The notes below the pieces were generated by a model, which had not been told where the DNA came from, made no database searches, and saw only the letters and a list, made by a program, of their open reading frames with translations. A DNA stretch of 64,000 bases from NCBI GenBank assembly GCA_016790045.1, contig JAEUPW010000169.1, forward strand, positions 27,963 through 91,962, given 5' to 3'. Made by a program: the position numbers and the translations under genes. This DNA is from Candidatus Competibacteraceae bacterium (lineage in GTDB: Bacteria; Pseudomonadota; Gammaproteobacteria; Competibacterales; Competibacteraceae). Shown here one piece after another: positions 28,239-35,814 of this stretch. Each line of letters opens with the position of its first letter. Position 1 is the stretch's first letter.

Positions 28239-29387
28239 ATGCACATCGCGCTCGTCGCCGGCGAGCTGTCGGGCGATCTGTTGGGCAGCGGCCTGATCGC
28301 GGCCTTGACAGAGCGTTATCCCCAGGCCCGATTCAGCGGGGTGGGCGGTCCCGCCATGATCGCGCGAGGGCTGCGATCGCGGGTGCCGCTGGAGCGCTTG
28401 GCGGTGATGGGCCTGGTGGAAGTCTTGCGCCACTTGCCCGAGCTGATCGCCATCCGCCGCCAGCTTTACCGGGATTTCATCGCCGACCCGCCCCAGGTCT
28501 TCATCGGCATCGACTCGCCGGATTTCAATCTGGGCCTGGAGCGCCGGCTGCGGGTCCGGGGCATCCCCACCGTCCATTACGTCAGCCCGTCGGTGTGGGC
28601 GTGGCGGCCGTGGCGGGTGCGCAAGATCGCCCGCTCCATCGACCTGATGCTGACCTTGTTGCCCTTCGAAGCGCGGTTTTACCGGCAGCGCGGGGTCGCG
28701 GTCCGCCATGTCGGCCATCCGCTGGCCGACGAGATTCCCGAGCGCAGCGACGCGGCGGCGGCGCGGCGGGCGCTGGGGCTCGATCTGGCGGCGGACGCGC
28801 GCCTCGTCGCGCTGTTGCCCGGAAGCCGGATGGGCGAAATCGACCGGATCGGGCCTCTGTTGCTGGAAACCGCCGTCTGGCTGCACGCGAGGCGCCCCGA
28901 GTTGCGGTTTGTGGTTCCGGCGGCGACCGCGCGCCTGCACGAGGCGCTGGCGAGCTTGCAAGCCGAGCGCGCGCCGCATTTGCCGTTGACCTTGGTGCGG
29001 GAACGGTCGCGCGAGGCGATGGCCGCCGCCGATGTGGTGCTGCTCGCCTCCGGCACCGCGACGCTGGAAGCGATGCTGCTCAAGCGGCCGATGGTAGCGG
29101 CTTACCGGGTCGCGCCGGCGACGGCGTGGCTCGCCCGGCGCTTGGTGAAAATTCCCCATTTCACCCTGCCGAATCTATTGGCCGGACGGAGCGTGATCCC
29201 GGAATTTTTCCAGGAGGCGGCGACGGTGGCGAACCTGGGACCGGCGGTGTTGCACTGGTTGGACAACGCGCCGGCGCGAGCGGAATTGGAGGCCACCTTT
29301 GTCGGGCTGCACGCCGAACTGCGCCGCGACGCCAGCCAGAAGGCGGCCGAGGCCGTCGCCGAGTTGCTGGAACCGAAACGCGGTTAA
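28239..29387 (+). CDS. lpxB: Lipid-A-disaccharide synthase
   Basis: LpxB condenses UDP-2,3-diacylglucosamine with lipid X to form the lipid A disaccharide. The product is 382 aa, the same length as E. coli LpxB. It opens with VAGELSGDLLG and has VDSPDFN-like GIDSPDFNLGL, YVSPSVWAWRPWR and LLPGSRMGEI. It is the last gene of the envelope run; the rnhB or dnaE genes that often follow are replaced here by a convergent Ser/Thr kinase gene. Confidence 0.97.
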   Translation: MHIALVAGELSGDLLGSGLIAALTERYPQARFSGVGGPAMIARGLRSRVPLERLAVMGLVEVLRHLPELIAIRRQLYRDFIADPPQVFIGIDSPDFNLGLERRLRVRGIPTVHYVSPSVWAWRPWRVRKIARSIDLMLTLLPFEARFYRQRGVAVRHVGHPLADEIPERSDAAAARRALGLDLAADARLVALLPGSRMGEIDRIGPLLLETAVWLHARRPELRFVVPAATARLHEALASLQAERAPHLPLTLVRERSREAMAAADVVLLASGTATLEAMLLKRPMVAAYRVAPATAWLARRLVKIPHFTLPNLLAGRSVIPEFFQEAATVANLGPAVLHWLDNAPARAELEATFVGLHAELRRDASQKAAEAVAELLEPKRG

Positions 29388-29463
29388 GCCCGCCCCGGCA
29401 GATGCTCCCGACATCGATGGCTCGGTTCTGGTTCTGCCGTGATCGGAGAGCGGAGGATGGCTG

Positions 29464-32193
29464 TCAGCGAGGGAGCGCGCCGCGGTTGGCGGGCGACCAG
29501 CGGTCGCGCCGGAGCACCGGTCGAGCGCCGCAGCCGTCGGCCCTGCCGCACTGGCCGGTCAGACCGCCAAGCGCCTGATTGGCGCTATCCAGGCCGCGCT
29601 GTATTTCGGTCCCGACCGAGGCGCTGGCGCGCCCGACCCAATTGCCAAAATTTTCGGCCTGACGGCGGAGATCGGGTGCGGCGGTTGCGCGTTCCACGCG
29701 CGCCGAACGCTTCGAGATGATCGTGTGGGTGGTTTGGGGATTGGGCGAGGCGGCCGACGAAACCGGCGGAACGGTTCGGCTCGGAGCGGTCGCCGGCGCG
29801 GGGTTGGGACGGCTGACCAGTTCGATGGGCGGCGCGGGCCGGGAGCGGCTAACCAGTTCTATCGGTGCCTGGGCGGGAGGCGCCGCCTTGACCGCGCCGT
29901 TGATGTTGCTGACCAGATCGATGGGCGGCAGCGGCGCGAGGCGGCGCACGGGCGAGACCGTCTGGTCCGAAGACGGGCGCGCCGCCGCGAGCTTCGGCGC
30001 AACCCGCTCGCGAACGGGCGGGGAAGCGATTTTTGATGCGGGCCGTTCGCGGGCGACCGCAGGAGCCGGTTTGGCGGGCTGTGGCGCGGGGGCGGCGGGC
30101 TTGGCGGCGCGGGCGGTCAAGCGCGCGCTGCCCGGTTGAACCGTCGCCGGTTTCGGGGCCGGTTTCGCGATCGAGACGGTCCTGGCCGGAACGGGTGCCG
30201 GGGAGAATCGGGCGGGTTCGGGCCGCGCAGGCGCTGGCGCTCTTGAACTCGACGCGCTCGTTTCGGGTTTGACGGCGAGAGTCTTGGCGACGGGCGCGGC
30301 GGTTCCGGAAGGCGGAGGATTGGCGTCCGCACCACCGGCTTCAGGCTTGGCGGGCGCGGCTTTAACGGTCTTGGCCGAATCCCCGATGAGCGCTTTTTTG
30401 GAGATCGCGGGCGGGGCGGAAGCCTCGGCCTTGCTAGCCTCGATTCGCTTGGGCGGCTCGCCGGTTTTTGACGGGGCGGCGAATCTCGGCGGTCGGGCGG
30501 GCGTTAGCCTGGACGCTCGCGCGGGCGCGGCCGGTGGAGCTTTTGCCGGAGCCGGAGCCGGGGGGTCGGTTTCAAACCCGGAGCCGGCGATTGGCGCGCT
30601 TTGTTCGGTCGGTGGGGCGTGTTCGACTCCTGTTCCACCATCGGGTTCCGCCTCGGCCGCAGCGGTCGTCGGCGCGGGTTCCTGCCCCGCGCGCTCGCCG
30701 GCGGTCGCGGCAGTCGAATCTAAGGCCTCTGGCGGCGTGACCGGTTCGGGTGCGTTGCGCTCTGGGGTCGCGGTCGCGACGCTTTCGGAAGCCGTTTCGG
30801 TTTCGGAAGAGTCCGGAGATTTCGGCGGTTCGGGCCGAGCGGGCGCGGTTGACGCCGTGTCAAAAGCGGGCGATGACGGGGTGGGCGGGGCAGGTGGTAC
30901 GATCACCAAAGGCTGCGGTTCCGGTGCGGGAGTCGAAGGCGATGCGACGGCCGGACGATCGCTCGAAACCGCAGATGAGGAAACGGCCGGAGCGGTGTTC
31001 GCGGGTTCTGAGGCTTCCTGCATCATGACCGGTCGGACGGCCACGGCCCACGCGATGGCCGCCGCCGCCGCCGAAAAAACGAGCAGGCCGAGGACCCGGG
31101 CGGATCGAGGCCGGCGAATCGAGGATCCCGCGCGCCGGGGATGGCGGTTTGGCGGGCTATCGGGCGGCGAGGTCCACTCGTCCGGAATGACGAGCGGCGG
31201 CGGCAGATGCGGCTGATCGATCCGCGCTTCGCGCAGAACCGCGCGGATGGCCGCACCGGAGGCGGGACGGTCGGCGGGGTCGCGCGCCAACAGCCGATCC
31301 AGCAGATCGATCAGCGGCGGCGCGACGCCGTGTTGAACCCGTTCGGGCCGCGCCGGCACGGTCCAAAACTCGATGGCGCGCCGCACGCTTTCCCGTTCCT
31401 CCGGATTCAAGCCTTCCGATAAAGTGGATTGTCGGCCCACGCCTTCCTGGCCGTGCAGGGTGAGCAACTGGCCGAGCCGGCGCTGGGCGGCGGTGGCGGG
31501 CGCTTCGGTCAACAAAGTGAACAGCAACAGGCCCAGCGCGTAATAGTCGGCGCGAAAATCGACCGCGTATTCGCAGCCGCGCGCGCTCCGGCGGGCCGGC
31601 AGCAACTGCTCGGGCGCCATGGTGGCGGGCGTGCCGATAAAGGAACGGGTGCTGTCGCCGTTTTCGCGCTTGAGCGAACCGAAATCCGCCAGCTTCAGCA
31701 GCGATCCCTGAGCGCCGACCAGAATGTTGCTCAATTTGAGATCGCGATAGACGAAGCCGGCTTGATGGATGACCTCCAAACCGGTCAGAATTTGTTCGGC
31801 CCAATCCAGAATCTGGGCGAGATCGGGCGGCGGCGCGCCGGTCTGCCGCCGTTGCGCCAACCACTGGCCGAGGTTGCATTGCAGCCGTTCCAGCACCAGC
31901 ACCGGCTGGCCGTCCAGTTGACCGTGATCGAGCAAGGCGACGATGTGCCGGGATTGCGCGGGCGTCAAACCGGCCAGAAAATCGATTTCCCGCTCCAGGT
32001 GGGCGCGCCAGTGACCCCGAAGGCTATTGTCCGCCTGAGACATGGCCTCGGCGTTGACGAATTTCAAAGCGACCGCCCGCCCGGCGGCATCGGCGGCGGC
32101 CCAGACCTGGCCGTAACTGCCAGCGCCCGTGGACAGGACGGAGCCGAGCCGGTATTCGCGACCTTCAAGCACGATCCGTTCGCCGCTTTGCAT
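29464..32193 (-). CDS. Transmembrane Ser/Thr protein kinase (Hanks type) with long Pro/Ala-rich tail
   Basis: The 909-aa protein has an N-terminal cytoplasmic kinase domain (about 12-325). The Gly loop is TGAGSYGQV (22-30), the ATP lysine K44, the catalytic loop YRDLKLSN (D151, with Tyr in place of the usual His before Arg), DFG at 170-172 and the APE motif at 193-195. The activation loop contains S181, T182, S184 and T188. One membrane span lies at about 367-387. The remaining 500 or so residues are Pro/Ala/Glu-rich, of low complexity and probably periplasmic, with three PI(D/E)LVS repeats near the end. There are no PASTA domains. It is divergent from the SEDS/FHA genes, its likely functional partners. 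Confidence 0.88.
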   Translation of the reverse strand: MQSGERIVLEGREYRLGSVLSTGAGSYGQVWAAADAAGRAVALKFVNAEAMSQADNSLRGHWRAHLEREIDFLAGLTPAQSRHIVALLDHGQLDGQPVLVLERLQCNLGQWLAQRRQTGAPPPDLAQILDWAEQILTGLEVIHQAGFVYRDLKLSNILVGAQGSLLKLADFGSLKRENGDSTRSFIGTPATMAPEQLLPARRSARGCEYAVDFRADYYALGLLLFTLLTEAPATAAQRRLGQLLTLHGQEGVGRQSTLSEGLNPEERESVRRAIEFWTVPARPERVQHGVAPPLIDLLDRLLARDPADRPASGAAIRAVLREARIDQPHLPPPLVIPDEWTSPPDSPPNRHPRRAGSSIRRPRSARVLGLLVFSAAAAAIAWAVAVRPVMMQEASEPANTAPAVSSSAVSSDRPAVASPSTPAPEPQPLVIVPPAPPTPSSPAFDTASTAPARPEPPKSPDSSETETASESVATATPERNAPEPVTPPEALDSTAATAGERAGQEPAPTTAAAEAEPDGGTGVEHAPPTEQSAPIAGSGFETDPPAPAPAKAPPAAPARASRLTPARPPRFAAPSKTGEPPKRIEASKAEASAPPAISKKALIGDSAKTVKAAPAKPEAGGADANPPPSGTAAPVAKTLAVKPETSASSSRAPAPARPEPARFSPAPVPARTVSIAKPAPKPATVQPGSARLTARAAKPAAPAPQPAKPAPAVARERPASKIASPPVRERVAPKLAAARPSSDQTVSPVRRLAPLPPIDLVSNINGAVKAAPPAQAPIELVSRSRPAPPIELVSRPNPAPATAPSRTVPPVSSAASPNPQTTHTIISKRSARVERATAAPDLRRQAENFGNWVGRASASVGTEIQRGLDSANQALGGLTGQCGRADGCGARPVLRRDRWSPANRGALPR

Positions 32194-32292
32194 GATGGGA
32201 TCTCCGGGCTGCCGTCCTCGGGATAGGCTGTCTGAGTAAACTAATCGCGACCGCGAGGTCAGGCGATTCCGCTATTGTGTCATTATTTGCCC
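32194..32292. promoter_or_regulatory. Divergent spacer between kinase and SEDS/FHA genes
   Basis: About 100 bp separate the kinase start from the ATG at 32293. It must contain promoters for both directions unless the plus-strand genes are served from elsewhere. I see no strong -35/-10 pair. The arrangement is consistent with shared control of the kinase and the plus-strand genes. Confidence 0.3.
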
Positions 32293-33423
32293 ATGGAACC
32301 CATACCGAAGCTGAACCGCGAACGCGGGCGCCAGCCGATCGGGCCGATGCTGCTCGCCCTGGCGATCGCCGCGAGCGCCGGATTGCTGCAACGGCAGTTG
32401 GCGGCGATCTACGCCGGCCCGGCCGCCGGGGTGAAGCCCGCGGAAACGGCCGCCCGCGCCCCCCGGCGCGAAGACGCCAAGCTGTTCGCGCGAGCGACGG
32501 AAGGCGGGTTGTTGCGGCTGCAAGCCGACGGGCGGATCGCCGTGGCTCCGGCCGACCTGCCGCTGCGCCACGCCTACGCGCGCGCCCATCCCGATTTGCT
32601 GACGCCGCGTTCGGAAGGGCCGGATTGGTTGGCCGGCCTCTGGGACGGCGAAATCCGCCGCCTGCATCAGGCCCTGCATTTCAGCGCAGCGGGCCGCTAC
32701 GTGCGCCAGCAAGTCGAGGCGTTCAACGCCCGCCAACTGCTGGCCGCCATCCGCTGGCGTTCGGAGACCGGGCCGCCGGGCGCTTGGACCGCCGACTGGT
32801 CGGGAGCGCCCCTGACGCTCGCCGCCCCCCTGTCGCGGGATCAGCCGTTTTTGGACGAACCTTCCGGCGGCTGGCAACCGTGGCAATGGGTGGCGCGCTG
32901 GCCCGCGCTGGAAAACCGCCCGCCGGTCCGGTTTCGCATGACGCCGCTACGGCCGGTCCCTGCCGGCGAGCGGCTGGAATTGCAGGTGATCGGGGATGCG
33001 CCGCAAGTGGAAGGCGCGACGGTGTTGGCCAGCGAGCCTCGGTGCCGCGAGAGCGCCTTCTGCGCGGAAGCGGAGGCGGTCGCCCACCGGTTGGTGGTGC
33101 AATGGCGCGAAGGCTCGACGGGGTTGACGGTGCGCTGCGCGCCGCTCGCGGCCAGCCGGATTCCCGAACTCTGGCGTCAGCAGGTGACGCAAATCCGCCG
33201 GGAGGGCGAACGGCTGTTGTGGCGGGAACCCGCGGGCGCGGGCGCGGGCGCTAGCGCGGCGCGCCCTCCATCGACCGAATCCAAGCCGGATCGCTTTCCC
33301 GCGTTCGGGCGAGCGCATGGGCTTCCGGAGGTGGGCCATGATCGGGCGGCGGGAGCGAATCTGGAGGGCTCGCCCGCTCGTTTGGCGGCGTCGGTGGCTC
33401 ACGCGCGCTGGAAACGGCGTTAG
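32293..33423 (+). CDS. Membrane-anchored protein of unknown function upstream of the SEDS gene
   Basis: I do not recognise a family. The 376-aa product has a short basic N-terminus and a membrane span (about 15-35, GPMLLALAIAASAGLL), followed by a soluble region of about 290 residues that is Trp- and Arg-rich. It has four Cys near the C-terminal half (CRESAFC and further). The last 50 residues are low-complexity and basic. None of the SxxK, SxN or KTG motifs of a penicillin-binding protein is present, although this is where an actinobacterial rodA-pbpA locus would encode one. The ATG at 32293 is preferred over TTG 32275. It lies twelve bases before the SEDS gene, so co-expression is likely. 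Confidence 0.7.
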   Translation: MEPIPKLNRERGRQPIGPMLLALAIAASAGLLQRQLAAIYAGPAAGVKPAETAARAPRREDAKLFARATEGGLLRLQADGRIAVAPADLPLRHAYARAHPDLLTPRSEGPDWLAGLWDGEIRRLHQALHFSAAGRYVRQQVEAFNARQLLAAIRWRSETGPPGAWTADWSGAPLTLAAPLSRDQPFLDEPSGGWQPWQWVARWPALENRPPVRFRMTPLRPVPAGERLELQVIGDAPQVEGATVLASEPRCRESAFCAEAEAVAHRLVVQWREGSTGLTVRCAPLAASRIPELWRQQVTQIRREGERLLWREPAGAGAGASAARPPSTESKPDRFPAFGRAHGLPEVGHDRAAGANLEGSPARLAASVAHARWKRR

Positions 33424-33435
33424 GGAGCGTCGGCC

Positions 33436-35814
33436 ATGACGCGGTTTTCGGCTGCCGGCGCACTTTTTGGGCTATTGGGTTTGGCGCGTCGAAATGCGTG
33501 CCTGATGATCGGGTTACTGCCGTTGCTGGGGATGTTGTGGACGGGCTATCGCGCCCCGGATTGGCTGGAGCCGCGCCGCCTGACCGTGCGCTTGGAGGCG
33601 GGCGAGTCGCTGGTCCTGGGCCGCGAAGCGCTGTGGTCCCCGCAGGCCGACCGCGAACACGTTTTGTTGCGGCGGGACGAAAAGGGCGCCTGGCGGTTGA
33701 GCAATCTTGCCGCCGCCAAACAGGTGCTTTGGCAACCGCAAGCCGAGCGCGAAGCGCGCTCGGTCCGGCTGTGGATGCTGGCCGCCGGGATCGCGTTTTC
33801 GGTCGGGACCCAAAAGTTCGAGGTGCTGGAAGCGGGGGCCGGGCGACTGATCTTGCAAAGCGCCGGGGCGCGATGGGAATACGATGGTTTCGGCCTGCGC
33901 AAAGACGGCCGCCCGCTGCCGGAATGTCGGGCGGATTGGCGGGCTCGCCTGGCCCGGCTGGGAGAAGGGCGCGCGCCGCTGCTGTCCGCGCGTCGGCCGC
34001 TGCGCCTCGGCGGCGGCGTGTATTGCGCGGATCGCTTGGGCCTGGCCGCTGTTCCCGTGGATACCGCCATCGTCGAACCGACCGGGGCGGGTTTCGCGCT
34101 CGCTCCGGGCGCGGCCGGGCGCAGCGACGGCGTACCGGTGATCGCGGCGGCCGAAACGCCGGCGGCGCAATCGATCTGGGAGCAGTCCGTGCCTCTGGCC
34201 ATCGGAGATCGGCTGATCGTCGGCCGCGTTCACTATCGGGTGACGCGAACCGCGCCGGCGCTGGAACTGGCGGTGTCGGCGCGCGCGCAGCGCCGGCTGG
34301 AAGGTCCGCCTCCCGCCGATGTCGCGAGCGTCAACGTGACCTGGGCCCGATCGGAGTGGTGGTGGCCGCCCGATCCGTCTCCCGCTGCCGCGCGCGTGGG
34401 GTCGCTGGTGCTGGCGGTTGTGGCATTCGGCGCGATCTGGGCGCTGCTGGGGCGGAATCCGGGCTCGCGAACGGTGGTGCGCTGGGGCTGGAGCGCGCTG
34501 GCGGCGGTGTTGGCCGGCGTGTGCCTGGCGATGCAGCGCGACGTGTCGGCCGTTCCGGTGCTTTGGCCGTATGGGCTCGCCTGGCCGGCGCTGCTGCTGT
34601 GCATGAGCGCCGTGCGCTCGCCTTGGAGCCGCCGGTTGATGGCGCTCCTGCTGCTGTTGCTGGGCGGCGGGTTGGTGGCGCTGTTGCAGTTGGGGGCGGG
34701 CAGCGATGAGACGGGCTGGCAGCGTTATGGCGGCAGCGCGGCGGCTTTGGCCGGCGCGTTCGGGTGGCTGGCCTGGGCCGCGCAAAACGCTTGGCGGGGC
34801 CTGCGCCCGCTCCGCTGGCCGGACGAGCGCTGGGTTTGGTGGAGTTTGCGGGTTTTGGGCGCTGGAGCGGTGGCGCTGCTGGCCATCCAGGTGCTGGCGG
34901 GCGATGAAGGGGGGTGGGCGGGATTTCAGCCTTTCGAGCTGACCAAGCTGGTGCTGGTGGCGGCGGCGGCTCACGCGCTCGCTTTGAGGAGCCGGGCGCA
35001 GCTCCACGGCTGGAGCCGCGATAGGGCGCTGCCGTGGCTGCGCTACCTCGGTCCGTCGGTCTTGCTTGCGGCGGTTTGCAGCTTCGCTTTATGGTTCCTG
35101 CACGATTTTTCCCCGCTTCTATTATTGTTGTGCTGGGCGCTGGCGCTGGTGTGGGCCTACGTTCGCGCCCACCCGTTGCCGCTTTGGCGCCGGATCGGCC
35201 GCGTGGCGGTCCTCGGGTCGGTGGCCGCGCTGGCGCTCGGCCTGAAAGGGCTTTACCGGCAGCCGGAGGCGATCCCCCTGGCGTTTCAGGCGGATCGGGT
35301 GCGCGCCTGGGCCGCGCCGGAGGACTACCCGCACGCCGGCTACCAGCTCCGGCGCGCGCTGGAAGGCATTCGGGCCGGCGGCTGGGGCGGGTCAATTTGG
35401 CGCGAGCCGGCCAACGGCCGGTCGATGGCGGTGCCCGTGGTGGAAAGCGATTTCGCTCCGGCCTTCTTTCTGAGCCGCTACGGCGGGTTGGCAGGTTTGT
35501 TGCTGGTGGCGTTTCAGGCGGCGTTTATCGGCTTGCTCGTGATCATTGCCGAGCGCGCGCGGCGCCGGCCGAGCCCCGACGGCGCCTGGCCGACGCTGCC
35601 GGGTCGATTTTGCTACTTTTTTCTGGCCGGAGGCGCGGCCTTGCTCGCGGCGCATTTTTGGGTGTCGTGGGGCACCAACCTGGGCTTTTTGCCGGTGATG
35701 GGCCAGCCGATGCCGCTGTTGTCCGCCGCCGGCAGCCATTTGATATTGTTCGTGCTACCGATCGTGGCGCTGGCGATCGCGATCGAGGAAAACAATCATG
35801 ACCACCCATTCTGA
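33436..35814 (+). CDS. SEDS-family (FtsW/RodA-like) membrane protein with FHA-like N-terminal extension
   Basis: SEDS proteins polymerise peptidoglycan glycan strands from lipid II. The C-terminal half of this 792-aa protein fits the family: PFELTK (499-504), a large loop with VVESDF (D672 in the position of the conserved acidic residue of the FtsW/RodA extracytoplasmic loop), and the terminal SWGTNLGFLPVMGQPMPLLS with GSHLI. The first 330 residues are atypical. After one span (about 21-38) comes an FHA-like stretch (LGRE 61-64, REH 73-75, LSN 88-90), then a second soluble part. It overlaps the next gene by 17 bases. Whether the polymerase site is active is unknown. Confidence 0.8.
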   Translation: MTRFSAAGALFGLLGLARRNACLMIGLLPLLGMLWTGYRAPDWLEPRRLTVRLEAGESLVLGREALWSPQADREHVLLRRDEKGAWRLSNLAAAKQVLWQPQAEREARSVRLWMLAAGIAFSVGTQKFEVLEAGAGRLILQSAGARWEYDGFGLRKDGRPLPECRADWRARLARLGEGRAPLLSARRPLRLGGGVYCADRLGLAAVPVDTAIVEPTGAGFALAPGAAGRSDGVPVIAAAETPAAQSIWEQSVPLAIGDRLIVGRVHYRVTRTAPALELAVSARAQRRLEGPPPADVASVNVTWARSEWWWPPDPSPAAARVGSLVLAVVAFGAIWALLGRNPGSRTVVRWGWSALAAVLAGVCLAMQRDVSAVPVLWPYGLAWPALLLCMSAVRSPWSRRLMALLLLLLGGGLVALLQLGAGSDETGWQRYGGSAAALAGAFGWLAWAAQNAWRGLRPLRWPDERWVWWSLRVLGAGAVALLAIQVLAGDEGGWAGFQPFELTKLVLVAAAAHALALRSRAQLHGWSRDRALPWLRYLGPSVLLAAVCSFALWFLHDFSPLLLLLCWALALVWAYVRAHPLPLWRRIGRVAVLGSVAALALGLKGLYRQPEAIPLAFQADRVRAWAAPEDYPHAGYQLRRALEGIRAGGWGGSIWREPANGRSMAVPVVESDFAPAFFLSRYGGLAGLLLVAFQAAFIGLLVIIAERARRRPSPDGAWPTLPGRFCYFFLAGGAALLAAHFWVSWGTNLGFLPVMGQPMPLLSAAGSHLILFVLPIVALAIAIEENNHDHPF

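Noticed and set aside
29812..29935. Short tandem-like repeats resembling a repeat array
   Set aside because: They are codons for the repeated PI(D/E)LVS motif of the kinase tail, not a CRISPR or DNA repeat array. No CRISPR array was seen anywhere.
30269..31216. Plus-strand Gly/Ala-rich open frame over the kinase tail
   Set aside because: Antisense to the Pro/Ala-rich kinase tail; composition explains the open frame.
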